In this document: in pieces, positions 1 through 8,190 of the stretch
Layout: each line of letters begins with the position of its first letter
Numbering within the stretch: position 1 is the first letter of the stretch
Origin: Pontibacter indicus
GTDB taxonomy: Bacteria; Bacteroidota; Bacteroidia; Cytophagales; Hymenobacteraceae
Direction: 5' to 3'
Length of the DNA stretch: 64,000 bases
Assembly (NCBI RefSeq): GCF_900156345.1
Contig: NZ_FTPP01000003.1
Span: 248,001-312,000, forward strand
The notes under the pieces: model-generated
The model's input: the letters and a program-made list of their open reading frames with translations, nothing else
Told to the model about the DNA's origin: nothing
Databases searched by the model: none
Translations under genes and position numbers: made by a program

Positions 1-1198
1 TGGCGAGGCTCTCCTTGATGCGGCGGAGCGCCTCGATTAATTTATCATCGGATGTGGCGTAAGAGAAACGGATACACTGCGGCGCGCCGAAGGCCTCGCC
101 ACTCACCAGCGCCACATGTGCGTCGGTCAGCAGGTATAGGCTCAGGTCCAGTGCGCTGTTGATGGTGGTACCGTTGTAGCTCTTGCCGAAGTAGTGGCTC
201 ACATCCGGAAAAATATAGAAAGCGCCGGTTGGCACATTGGTTTTAAAGCCTGGTATACCTTGCATGATCTCGAGCACCAGGTCGCGGCGGCGGCGGTAGG
301 CGTCGCGCATTTCCAGTGCTGATTCATTCCCTCCGAGCAGCGCCGCGTGGGCCGCCTTCTGGGCGATGGAGCAGGTACCGGATGTGATCTGGCTCTGCAT
401 TTTATCGCAGGCAGCGGCAATCTCTTTGTGCGCGGCGATGTAACCCACGCGCCAGCCCGTCATGGCGTAGCCTTTCGAAAAGCCATTCACGGTAATCACG
501 CGGTCTTTGATAAAGTCGAAGGCAGCCATACTGGCGTGCTTGCCTCCGAAGTTGATGTACTCGTAGATCTCGTCAGCGATGACGTATACCTGCGGATGCT
601 TCTCGAGCACCCTGGCCAGCGCCAGCAACTCCGCCTCGTCGAACACCGAACCGGTTGGGTTGCAGGGTGAGGAGTACATCACCACTTTGGTATTGGAGGT
701 AATGGCGCTTTCCAGCTGCTCCGGCGTTACCTTGAAGTCGTTCTCCAGACGGCCCTGCAGCGGCACCGGCACCCCTTCCGCCAGCTTCACGATCTCCTCA
801 TACGACACCCAGTAAGGCGAAAAGATGATCACTTCATCGCCCGGGTTCACCAGGCACATCACCGCGTTGGCAATGGATTGCTTGGCGCCTGTCGACACCA
901 CGATGTTCTCCGGACCATAGTCCAGGTTGTTGTCGCGCTTGAACTTATCGGCAATGGCCTGGCGCAAGGCAGGAAAGCCCGGCACCGGGGTATAGAAGGT
1001 AAAGCCTTCGTCGATGGCCTGCTTGGCGGCATCTTTGATGTACTGGGGTGTCTGGAAATCCGGCTCCCCGAAGCTCAGGTTGATGATATCGAATCCCTGC
1101 GCCGCCAACTCACGGCCTTTCTTAGCCATGGCAATGGTCTGAGACTCCGAAAGCGAGGTGATCCGGTCGGAAAGTATATGTGAAGCGGTGTGCTGCAT
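1..1198 (-). CDS. Aspartate aminotransferase (class I PLP), 3' end cut by window edge
   Basis: Pyridoxal-phosphate transaminase that interconverts aspartate/2-oxoglutarate with oxaloacetate/glutamate in the cytoplasm. I translated the minus strand from the ATG at 1198: 399 residues are visible with no stop, ending in a typical C-terminal helix (ALRRIKESLA), so only a few residues are missing beyond base 1. The N-terminus has the substrate-binding stretch LSFGEPDFQTP, and the motif FSKGYAMTGWRVGY contains the PLP-binding lysine at about residue 242. Length and motifs match the AspC/AAT subfamily common in Bacteroidota. A related aromatic or prephenate aminotransferase cannot be excluded. The upstream gap holds repeats. 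Confidence 0.9.
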   Translation of the reverse strand, partial: MQHTASHILSDRITSLSESQTIAMAKKGRELAAQGFDIINLSFGEPDFQTPQYIKDAAKQAIDEGFTFYTPVPGFPALRQAIADKFKRDNNLDYGPENIVVSTGAKQSIANAVMCLVNPGDEVIIFSPYWVSYEEIVKLAEGVPVPLQGRLENDFKVTPEQLESAITSNTKVVMYSSPCNPTGSVFDEAELLALARVLEKHPQVYVIADEIYEYINFGGKHASMAAFDFIKDRVITVNGFSKGYAMTGWRVGYIAAHKEIAAACDKMQSQITSGTCSIAQKAAHAALLGGNESALEMRDAYRRRRDLVLEIMQGIPGFKTNVPTGAFYIFPDVSHYFGKSYNGTTINSALDLSLYLLTDAHVALVSGEAFGAPQCIRFSYATSDDKLIEALRRIKESLA

Positions 1199-1312
1199 GT
1201 CATTCTGAATTAAGCCCCAAAGTTAATATAATACAAGACATTTCCAGTGAAGTGGGGGTTGTTTTAGCTCCCCCGACTTCCTATTCAAAAATTGTAGGGC
1301 GAGTGCCTTTCA

Positions 1313-1375
1313 CTGTCTGAAACAGGATTTTCAGGATTAAAGGATTAACAGGATTTTCGTGCACGATTGGCGCCC
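1313..1375 (+). repeat. Dispersed repeat A (CAGGATTTTCAGGATTA type), copy 1
   Basis: Reads CTGTCTGAAACAGGATTTT, then CAGGATTAAAGGATTAACAG, then GATT, and continues into TTCGTGCACGATTGGC. Other copies lie at 2833-2894 (with an 18-bp insertion) and 49854-49910. From memory, similar words occur in intergenic DNA of many Bacteroidota; the role is unknown. Confidence 0.85.
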
Positions 1376-1432
1376 ATCAAGAGTAGGGTTTTGACACTTC
1401 CAGTTTACAGGTATAAGCTTCGTAGTCACAGA

Positions 1433-1620
1433 CCACTGGCAGGTATAGCAAGGCTAACTTGCACGCTGACAATGAAACATAAGGTGGTGCCAGGTGCACT
1501 AAATGACACTCCACTGTTCGAGCGGTCAGCGAGTTTGGAGGGTCTTGACTTTTTTGCTTACTTTTTGTGTCAAGACAAAAAGTGAGGCCCGCCCGGCCAG
1601 GGCAAGCTATAAAACAGCTT
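1433..1620 (+). repeat. Dispersed repeat B, copy 1
   Basis: Aligns by eye with the reverse complement of 42031-42204 over at least 140 bp: shared blocks include AGTGGAG/CTCCACTGTT, CAGCGAGTTTGGAG, GTCTTGA and the AAGCTATA...ACAG end. The weaker left part shares CACTGGCAGGTATA with about 42245-42265. It contains no plausible gene. This copy lacks the two C-rich insertions present in copy 2. Confidence 0.75.
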
Positions 1621-1732
1621 AACTTAAGGTATAGGAAGGCTGAAGCTATGCAAGATATAGTTATATCTAGACCAGAGGCCCCACGAACGTAGACGTTCGC
1701 GCCATTTTATTTATACCTATACCTCCGAAAAC

Positions 1733-1760
1733 AAAAAGGACATGCAGCCGCATGTCCTTT
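1733..1760 (-). terminator. Rho-independent terminator of recR
   Basis: Stem AAAGGACATGC (1735-1745) pairs with GCATGTCCTTT (1750-1760) around a 4-nt loop; on the minus strand it is followed by a T-rich run. It lies 25 bp after the recR stop. Confidence 0.85.
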
Positions 1761-1784
1761 CCCAGCTATCAAAAGCCGTAAGTT

Positions 1785-2393
1785 TTAGTTCTTGCCGTAA
1801 GACGTACGCTCTACAATGCTGCGTCCCAAGGTAATTTCGTCGGTATATTCCAGCTCCCCTCCCACCGGCACGCCACGCGCAATGGTCGTGATGCGCACGT
1901 TGTGGTCACGGAGTTTGCGGGTTAAGTAGAAGGCGGTGGTATCGCCCTCCATGGTCGGGCTGATGGCCAGCAGAATCTCCTTTACCTCGGAGTTCGGCAG
2001 GCGCTCCAGCAACGAATCGATGTGCAGGTCCGATGGTCCAACACCTTCGATTGGCGAGATCACACCACCCAGCACATGGTACAGGCCTTTGAATTGCGCG
2101 GTATTTTCGATCGCGATCACATCGCGGATGTCGCTTACCACGCACAGCAGGCTGCGGTCACGTAGCGGATTGGAACAAATGGCGCATACCTCTGTGTCGG
2201 AGATGTTGTGGCACTGCTTGCAATGCTTCACCTCGGTGCGCATTTTCACGATCGCCTCGGCCAGCAGAAAAGTCTCTTCAGACTCTTGCTTGAGCATGTG
2301 CAGGGCCAGCCGAAGAGCCGTTTTACGTCCCACGCCCGGGAGCTTTGCCAACTCCTCGACGGCGTTTTCAATCAGTTTAGACGGAAAATTCAT
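1785..2393 (-). CDS. recR: Recombination mediator RecR
   Basis: RecR acts with RecF/RecO to load RecA at single-stranded gaps during repair. At 202 residues it is normal length. Seen: an N-terminal helix-hairpin-helix (ELAKLPGVGRKTALRLA, about 14-30), a four-cysteine zinc site (C58, C61, C70, C73), then a Toprim domain (LCVVSDIRDVIAIE; LLAISPTMEGDTTA), ending with the conserved ARGVPVGGELEYTD stretch. It begins 13 bp downstream of clpS on the same strand, so the two are probably cotranscribed, and ends at a hairpin terminator. Confidence 0.97.
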   Translation of the reverse strand: MNFPSKLIENAVEELAKLPGVGRKTALRLALHMLKQESEETFLLAEAIVKMRTEVKHCKQCHNISDTEVCAICSNPLRDRSLLCVVSDIRDVIAIENTAQFKGLYHVLGGVISPIEGVGPSDLHIDSLLERLPNSEVKEILLAISPTMEGDTTAFYLTRKLRDHNVRITTIARGVPVGGELEYTDEITLGRSIVERTSYGKN

Positions 2394-2406
2394 GTAAACC
2401 CTCCGC

Positions 2407-2688
2407 TTACTCTATGTTGGCAGATAGGTCTTTGTCGTGAAGGGCAGTGCACATACCTGCCAGTTCTTCGTAAGACCCCACCTTTACGGTGCACTTGCCT
2501 TTATAATGGATCAGCAGCGTGCACTGCTCCGCCTGTTCCGCCGTATGGCCGCATACCTTTATGAGCGTTGTAATTACGTGATCAAAGGTGTTTACATCGT
2601 CGTTGTATACGATCAGGTTACGCAGATCGGTGCTTTCCTCAAGTAGGGCGACATCGTCCTGGTGTAAAATTTCAGTCTCAATATTCAT
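2407..2688 (-). CDS. clpS: ATP-dependent Clp protease adaptor ClpS
   Basis: ClpS binds N-degron substrates (bulky N-terminal residues) and hands them to ClpA-type unfoldases of the ClpP protease. At 93 residues it is of family length. The core NLIVYNDDVNTFDHVI is the substrate-pocket motif, and CTLLIHYKGKCTVKVGS is the typical helix-strand following it. An acidic, disordered N-terminal tail of about 20 residues precedes the core, as usual. It is the first gene of a likely clpS-recR unit. Confidence 0.96.
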   Translation of the reverse strand: MNIETEILHQDDVALLEESTDLRNLIVYNDDVNTFDHVITTLIKVCGHTAEQAEQCTLLIHYKGKCTVKVGSYEELAGMCTALHDKDLSANIE

Positions 2689-2832
2689 GTTGCAAAATTA
2701 CGAATTTCTACGGAGCTACGGAAGCAGAAACTGCTATAAAACAGCTCTTCCCGAATAGCTCCGGCTATCAAAAAAGGTATAGGTTAAAACAATCCGAAGG
2801 CGGGCTTAATTCCTGTGAAGTAGGATATTATT

Positions 2833-2894
2833 CTGTCTGAATCAGGATTTTCAGGATTAAAGAGGGCCCCTACCCCCACGGATTAACAGGATTA
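2833..2894 (+). repeat. Dispersed repeat A, copy 2, interrupted by an 18-bp C-rich word
   Basis: Same order as copy 1 (CTGTCTGAATCAGGATTTT, CAGGATTAAA ... GGATTAACAGGATT) but split between GGATTAAA and GGATTAACAGG by GAGGGCCCCTACCCCCAC (2862-2879). Nothing is lost at the junction, so it looks like a clean insertion. The same C-rich word sits inside repeat B copy 2. Confidence 0.85.
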
Positions 2895-2914
2895 TACACT
2901 CTCAACTACTCTTC

Positions 2915-3099
2915 CCCTCGCTCGCGTCCCGCGAGTGTGAGCTATCCTGTGGCGTCCCGCCACTTGTGCACGATACTCCTCACCCTTCCATATGCGAAGT
3001 ATATCCCCTTAGCAACTGTCGACTCCTATACCTCCACAAGACTTCACCAAGCGGCTAGAATCCGCCCGATAGTTCACACTCGCGGGACGCGAGCGAGGG
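2915..3099. repeat. 185-bp element with long terminal inverted repeats
   Basis: The left arm 2915-2940 is the exact reverse complement of 3074-3099 (26 of 26), and the match extends inward about six more bases with one mismatch. The core motif is CGCGTCCCGCGAGTGT. The centre (about 120 bp) has no gene. Related CCCGCGAGTGT pieces occur near 42530 and 42595. It could be a MITE-like element or a large stem-loop; no target-site duplication was seen. Confidence 0.7.
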
Positions 3100-3271
3100 C
3101 AGTTTTATGATTATCTACAGCCTCATCAACAGTTATAGCCTTTTCTTGCCTTCAAGTCTGCCCATCTTGAACCAAACACCAATTTTACCTAGCTTTACAG
3201 GTATAGCCAGCGCGTTCGCAACCAATAGCACCAGCGCCCGTTTCGCCGGATTATACTTAAGTCTATACCTT

Positions 3272-3814
3272 ATGCCCACCGTTTCCACTGGTTTTAAAAA
3301 AGCTGTCAAGCAGCTGAGCGACAAAGAAAAGGAAGCCATCATTCTCAAGGCCGCTCGCCGCGATGCGGAATTGTACGACATGCTGTCAATCGAGTTGGGC
3401 GAACTCACAGCGGAGGAACTTTATGACCAGACAGCCGAGACAATCCACGAGTTGATGATCGGAACTACGGGCCGCTACCTCGGCCGCGCCCTAACCAAAT
3501 CGCTGCGCAAGTCGGCCAAGGAGATCGCCCGTTTCAAGCGCGTGACCAAAGACGCCAAGCTGGAGATCGACCTGCACCTCTACCTGCTGCGCCTGATCTT
3601 CGACAACTTCACCGGCCAGTTCGACAGCTACTACAAAGCCTTCTACACCGCCACGGCTCGCCTGCTGCAGCGCACCATCCAGCTAATCCGCAAGAACCTG
3701 CACGAGGACTACCACCTCGAGTATAAAGACGACCTCGACGATTTTCTGCAGCAGATCCACAGCCGCAACAAGCCGCTGAGCTTTGATTTGGTGAGGGAAT
3801 TTGAGGTGGGGTGA
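3272..3814 (+). CDS. Conserved hypothetical protein, helical and charged
   Basis: A 180-residue cytoplasmic protein with no signal peptide, rich in charged helices (LSDKEKEAIILKAARRD; SLRKSAKEIARFKRVTKD; DYHLEYKDDLDDFLQQI). I recognise the style of a small protein family common in Bacteroidota but cannot name a function. The start is set at the ATG at 3272 because the 55 preceding codons are hydrophobic, low-quality sequence running out of a repeat, while everything after it is coherent. It stands alone between the repeats and a secreted protein gene. Confidence 0.7.
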   Translation: MPTVSTGFKKAVKQLSDKEKEAIILKAARRDAELYDMLSIELGELTAEELYDQTAETIHELMIGTTGRYLGRALTKSLRKSAKEIARFKRVTKDAKLEIDLHLYLLRLIFDNFTGQFDSYYKAFYTATARLLQRTIQLIRKNLHEDYHLEYKDDLDDFLQQIHSRNKPLSFDLVREFEVG

Positions 3815-3852
3815 TCAATGTTTAGCTTATACCTTGACCTGAATCACAAGAA

Positions 3853-4710
3853 ATGATAAGGCTTCTTCTAATTTTCATTTTCCTGGCTCCATTCTCTGCT
3901 TTTTCCTGCGATGCAGACCCGCCTCCTGTTGCCCTGGAATTCCTGAAAGCGAAACACGTTTTTTTTGGTCAGGCCACTTCCAAGGTATACGCTAAAGACT
4001 CCCTTACCTACACAGTCTCGTTTACTGTAGAGCAACACTTTAAAGAAGGGGGCTCCCTACCAGAAACACTTGCTTTCACGTTGCCTGCAGAAGGAGAAAT
4101 TACAGGCAGTTATAGCTCCTGCGATTTTGGCGTTTTGCTGGGCCGAAAGTGGCTGATATACGCCTACACATATAATGGCATTTTGACTTTCAGCTATTAC
4201 GGCTCTAACTCTAAACCAACAGAGTCTCTTGATGCTATACCCAAGCAGGAGCTTGAAATCTTAAATTCAGGTCATGAGATTGATTACAGGAATATCATTT
4301 TTGACGAATCGCTACTCAAGAGCCCAACTGCAGTAACGTATGTAGGGCCTTCCCCAAAAATTCAACTACATAGCTTACTTACCCATATCGATAACACAAA
4401 ATACAGACAAACCAGCCGCTTAACTTTTGAGAATTTTATAGCAGGGATCGATTCGTCGGGGAATATTATGGAATTGTTCATACCTGATCGGCGAGCAAAA
4501 CATGTGTTTCAAGCAGTGTATGATGTGCAAGCTACAGTGTGGACTCCCCTGAAAGAGCTGAGCTCTTTACAATTCGACCTGTTGCAGGCACTCAAAGCCT
4601 CGGGCCAATGGAAGCCTGCCCGCTTTATGGGCAAGTCTGTGAATTCACAGGTGTTTTTTCAAGTCTACATCGACGAGCAGGGCAAGGTCACCACTTCAGC
4701 TTTTTATTAG
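3853..4710 (+). CDS. Secreted protein, NTR/TIMP-like N-terminus and TonB-C-like tail (tentative)
   Basis: A 285-residue exported protein: signal peptide MIRLLLIFIFLAPFSAFS followed at once by a cysteine (C19) and a stretch (LKAKHVFFGQATSKVY ... VEQHFKEG) resembling NTR/TIMP-like modules, with a second cysteine in SYSSCDFG. The last 50 residues (QWKPARFMGKSVNSQVFFQV, DEQGKV) resemble the TonB C-terminal fold that appears in two genes at 22.5-25.4 kb. Both domain calls rest on motif resemblance only. No operon partner is evident. Function unknown. Confidence 0.6.
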   Translation: MIRLLLIFIFLAPFSAFSCDADPPPVALEFLKAKHVFFGQATSKVYAKDSLTYTVSFTVEQHFKEGGSLPETLAFTLPAEGEITGSYSSCDFGVLLGRKWLIYAYTYNGILTFSYYGSNSKPTESLDAIPKQELEILNSGHEIDYRNIIFDESLLKSPTAVTYVGPSPKIQLHSLLTHIDNTKYRQTSRLTFENFIAGIDSSGNIMELFIPDRRAKHVFQAVYDVQATVWTPLKELSSLQFDLLQALKASGQWKPARFMGKSVNSQVFFQVYIDEQGKVTTSAFY

Positions 4711-4836
4711 ATTTGTTTACTTACTGTGCTATAGCTCAATTCCCTGATTGCAGCTAGGTATTAAACCTTTTCTGATTTCTCCCCTCAAATCCCTAAATTT
4801 GAAAATCTAACCTAATCTAATCGAATACACCCTGTC

Positions 4837-7800
4837 ATGAAGAAGCATACCTATCTGAGTATGTTCCTGGCGGCGGCGCTGGCCTTACCCATGGGCACAG
4901 CCACGGCGCAGGACAAAAAAGACAACAAATGGAACGTGGAGGAAGCCCGCGGACCGCAAAAAGAAGTTACCGTAACAACCGACGAAGGCACTTGGATGAG
5001 CGTGGACGTGAGTCCGGACGGCAAGGAGATTGTCTTCGACATGCTCGGCGACATCTACATCATGCCCATCACCGGCGGCAAAGCAAAACTCCTTCGCAGC
5101 GGCCGTTCCTACGAGGTGCAGCCCCGTTTCAGCCCCGATGGCAAGTTTATCTCCTTCACTTCTGATGCAGGCGGCGGCGATAACATCTGGGTGATGAAGC
5201 GCGACGGTTCTGATGCCAAGCAAATCACCAAAGAGAACTTCCGCCTCCTGAACAATGCCGTTTGGACGCCTGACGGGGAGTACCTGATCGCGCGCAAGCA
5301 CTTCACGGCTTCCCGTTCGCTGGGTGCCGGTGAGATGTGGATGTACCACAAATCGGGCGGTAACGGTGTGCAGCTGACCAAGCGCAAAAACGACCAGCAG
5401 GATGCCGGTGAGCCCGTGGTTTCGCCTGACGGCAGGTATGTGTACTACTCTGAAGACATGAGTGGCGGCACAACCTTTGAGTACAACAAAGACCCGAACG
5501 GCCAGATCTACGTGATCCGCCGCGTGGACCGCAACACAGGAGAGATCGAGAACGTGGTGACCGGCAACGGCGGTGCGGTTCGTCCGGTGCTTTCCCGCGA
5601 TGGCAAACAGCTGGCTTTCGTGCGCCGCGTGCGTACCAAGTCGGTCCTTTTCATACACGACCTCAAAACAGGTGAGCAGTGGCCCATCTACGACCAGCTG
5701 AGCAAAGACCAGCAGGAAGCCTGGGCGATCTTCGGCGTATACCCTTACTTCTCCTGGACGCCTGACAACAAGAGCATCGTGTTCTGGGCAAACGGCAAGA
5801 TCAACAAGATCGATGTCGCTTCTCAGAAAGTAACCAACATCCCGTTTGAGGCGACTGCTACGCACCACATTGCCGAAGCCGTGCGCCACGATTTCAGTAA
5901 GTCAGGTATGGCTCCGGACCAGTTCGCGGCCAAGGCCATTCGCCATGCCGTGACTTCGCCTGACGGCAAGCTGCTCGTGTTCAACGCGGCCGGCCACATC
6001 TATAAAAAAGAACTGCCAAATGGCAAGCCGGAGCGCGTGACCAACGGCAAGGACTTCGAGTTCTACCCAACTTTCTCGCCAGACGGCAAGACACTGGTAT
6101 TCTCTACCTGGGATGATGAAAACCTGGGCGCGCTGGTGAAAGTGGACATCCGCAAGAAAAATGCGAAGCCAACCAAAATCACTTCTGAAAAAGGCTTCTA
6201 TACCAATGCTTCTTTCTCGCCGAACGGCAAGCTGATTGTGTACAGCAAAGACGGTGGCAACAACCACATGGGTTATGCTTTTGGCAACGAGCGCGGTATT
6301 TATTACATGACGGCAGAGGGCAAGAACCCGACGTTAGTACAAAAGAGCGGCTTCAACCCACTCTTTAATGCGAGCTCTGACCGTATTTTCTTCACGGGAG
6401 GCGCTGGTGGCAAGTATGTCTTCAAGAGCGTGGACCTGAACGGCAAAGAAGAGCGCACGCACTATACCTCTACCTACACCGACCAGTTCTACCCTAGCCC
6501 GGACAACAAGTGGCTGGCTTTCGTAGAGCTGTTCAACGGCTACGTGGTGCCGTTCTCAGCGAACGGTACTGGCATGGAACTGAGCGCTGAGACCAAAGCG
6601 ATGCCAGTCGCCCGCTTCACCAAAGATGCCGGCACGAGCGTGCACTGGTCAGGCAATAGCAAGAAAGTGAATTGGGTGCTAGGCGACGAGTATTTCTCCA
6701 ACGACCTGAAAGATCGTTTTGCTTTCCTGGAAGGCGCTCCTGAGAAGTTGCCTGCCATCGACACCACAGGTATAAAAATTGGCCTGGAACTAAAAACCGA
6801 CAAGCCACAAGGCAAAGTAGCCTTCACCAACGCCCGCATCATCACGATGAAAGGCGATGAAGTAATCGAAGGCGGTACGATTGTAGTAGACGGCAACCGC
6901 ATTGTGTCAGTAGGCAAAGGCATCGCCGTGCCGAAAGACGCCAAAGTGATTGATGCCAGCGGCAAGACCATTATGCCGGGTCTGGTAGACGTACACGCGC
7001 ACCTGGGTACCTTCCGCAACGGCATGAGCCCGAAACAGCAATGGTCTTACCTGGCCAACCTGGCTTACGGTGTCACCACCACGCACGACCCTTCTTCTAC
7101 CACCGAGATGGTGTTCAGCCAATCGGAGGCTGTGAAGGCCGGCCACATGGTGGGCCCGCGCATTTACTCAACCGGTACGATCCTGTACGGTGCTGACGGC
7201 AACTTCAAAGCTGTGATCAACAGCCTCGACGATGCCCGTTCGCACCTGCGCCGCATTCAGGCTGCCGGGGGTTTCTCGGTGAAGAGCTACAACCAGCCGC
7301 GCCGTGATCAGCGCCAGCAGGTGATCCAGGCAGCCCGCGAACTGGACATGACCGTGGTACCGGAAGGCGGCTCGACCTTCTTCCATAACATGAGCATGAT
7401 CCTCGACGGTCACTCCGGCATTGAGCACAACATCCCAATCGCACCGCTTTACAAAGACGTGATCGAGGTATGGAAAGCTTCGAACACCGGCTATACCCCT
7501 ACTCTGGTGGTGAACTATGGCGCGACCAGCGGCGAGTACTACTGGTACCAGAACACCAAGGTATGGGAGAAGGAAAGACTCCTGAAATTCACGCCACGCT
7601 CTGTCATTGACGGCCGCTCGCGCTTTGTGATGCAGGTGCCGGACGAGGAGTACCGCAACGGTTACTTCAAAACGTCGGAAGCCTGCAAGGCCCTGACCGA
7701 CGCCGGCGTGAAAGTGAACCTCGGTGCGCACGGACAGCTGCAAGGCCTGGGCGCCCACTGGGAACTGTGGATGCTGCAGCAAGGTGGTATGAGTAACCTG

Positions 7801-8130
7801 GAAGCCCTGCGTGCCGCGACCCTGAACGGTGCCGAGTACCTGGGCATGGGCAAAGAGATCGGCTCACTGGAAACCGGTAAACTGGCCGACCTGATCGTGC
7901 TGGACCAGAACCCACTGGAGAATATCCAGAACTCGGAGCACGTACGCTACACCATGGTAAACGGCCGTCTGTTTGACGCCGCCACGATGAACGAAGTAGG
8001 CAACCAAGAGCGCAAGCCGGGCAAATTCTGGTGGGAGAACAACAAGTACGCTTCGTCTTTTGACTGGCACGAAGGTACTGATACCCGCGTGGGAGGTATA
8101 GCCGGTGAGAACTGCACTTGCCGCCATTAA
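4837..8130 (+). CDS. Periplasmic TolB-propeller / amidohydrolase fusion protein
   Basis: A 1097-residue exported hydrolase. Signal peptide (MKKHTYLSMFLAAALALPMG, cleaved near ATAQ). Residues about 45-640 are a beta-propeller with repeated PD40/TolB motifs (VSPDGKEIVFD, FSPDGKFISFTSD, FSPDGKTLVFSTWDD, FSPNGKLIVYSKDG). Residues about 665-1060 are an imidazolonepropionase-like amidohydrolase: metal motif VDVHAHLG with H720 and H722, later LGAHGQ and the closing GSLETGKLADLIVLD. Proteins with this order are widespread in Bacteroidota and probably cleave a cyclic amide or peptide-like substrate; the substrate is unknown. ATA codons are rare in the gene and mostly fall within AGGTATA words. It ends at a bidirectional terminator. 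Confidence 0.9.
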   Translation: MKKHTYLSMFLAAALALPMGTATAQDKKDNKWNVEEARGPQKEVTVTTDEGTWMSVDVSPDGKEIVFDMLGDIYIMPITGGKAKLLRSGRSYEVQPRFSPDGKFISFTSDAGGGDNIWVMKRDGSDAKQITKENFRLLNNAVWTPDGEYLIARKHFTASRSLGAGEMWMYHKSGGNGVQLTKRKNDQQDAGEPVVSPDGRYVYYSEDMSGGTTFEYNKDPNGQIYVIRRVDRNTGEIENVVTGNGGAVRPVLSRDGKQLAFVRRVRTKSVLFIHDLKTGEQWPIYDQLSKDQQEAWAIFGVYPYFSWTPDNKSIVFWANGKINKIDVASQKVTNIPFEATATHHIAEAVRHDFSKSGMAPDQFAAKAIRHAVTSPDGKLLVFNAAGHIYKKELPNGKPERVTNGKDFEFYPTFSPDGKTLVFSTWDDENLGALVKVDIRKKNAKPTKITSEKGFYTNASFSPNGKLIVYSKDGGNNHMGYAFGNERGIYYMTAEGKNPTLVQKSGFNPLFNASSDRIFFTGGAGGKYVFKSVDLNGKEERTHYTSTYTDQFYPSPDNKWLAFVELFNGYVVPFSANGTGMELSAETKAMPVARFTKDAGTSVHWSGNSKKVNWVLGDEYFSNDLKDRFAFLEGAPEKLPAIDTTGIKIGLELKTDKPQGKVAFTNARIITMKGDEVIEGGTIVVDGNRIVSVGKGIAVPKDAKVIDASGKTIMPGLVDVHAHLGTFRNGMSPKQQWSYLANLAYGVTTTHDPSSTTEMVFSQSEAVKAGHMVGPRIYSTGTILYGADGNFKAVINSLDDARSHLRRIQAAGGFSVKSYNQPRRDQRQQVIQAARELDMTVVPEGGSTFFHNMSMILDGHSGIEHNIPIAPLYKDVIEVWKASNTGYTPTLVVNYGATSGEYYWYQNTKVWEKERLLKFTPRSVIDGRSRFVMQVPDEEYRNGYFKTSEACKALTDAGVKVNLGAHGQLQGLGAHWELWMLQQGGMSNLEALRAATLNGAEYLGMGKEIGSLETGKLADLIVLDQNPLENIQNSEHVRYTMVNGRLFDAATMNEVGNQERKPGKFWWENNKYASSFDWHEGTDTRVGGIAGENCTCRH

Positions 8131-8153
8131 TATTTTAGGTATACCTGATAAGG

Positions 8154-8190
8154 AACGCCCCTACTCTTCTGAGTCGGGGCGTTTTGTTTT
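8154..8190. terminator. Bidirectional terminator between converging genes
   Basis: AACGCCCC (8154-8161) pairs with GGGGCGTT (8176-8183) followed by TTGTTTTATT. It lies between the stop codons of the converging amidohydrolase and serine hydrolase genes and could serve both. Confidence 0.8.

Larger units (their letters stand above)
1199..1784. other. Gene-free gap filled with dispersed repeats
   Basis: No convincing gene lies here; short open frames coincide with repeat copies. From left to right it holds a CAGGATTTTCAGGATTA-type repeat (about 1313-1375), a longer dispersed repeat shared with 42031-42204 (about 1433-1620), several AGGTATA words, and the recR terminator (1733-1760). Confidence 0.8.
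2689..3271. other. Repeat-rich intergenic gap
   Basis: Contains repeat A copy 2 with an 18-bp insertion (2833-2894) and a 185-bp element bounded by long inverted repeats (2915-3099). No gene is supported before the ATG at 3272; the reading frame open upstream of that ATG runs through the repeat edge and has no domain character. Confidence 0.7.

Noticed and set aside
1367-1585. A 72-codon open frame
   Set aside because: It coincides with dispersed repeat B copy 1, and the other copy does not preserve the frame.
4885-5889. A 334-codon minus-strand frame inside the amidohydrolase gene
   Set aside because: Complementary-frame artefact; the plus-strand gene has clear propeller and amidohydrolase motifs throughout.
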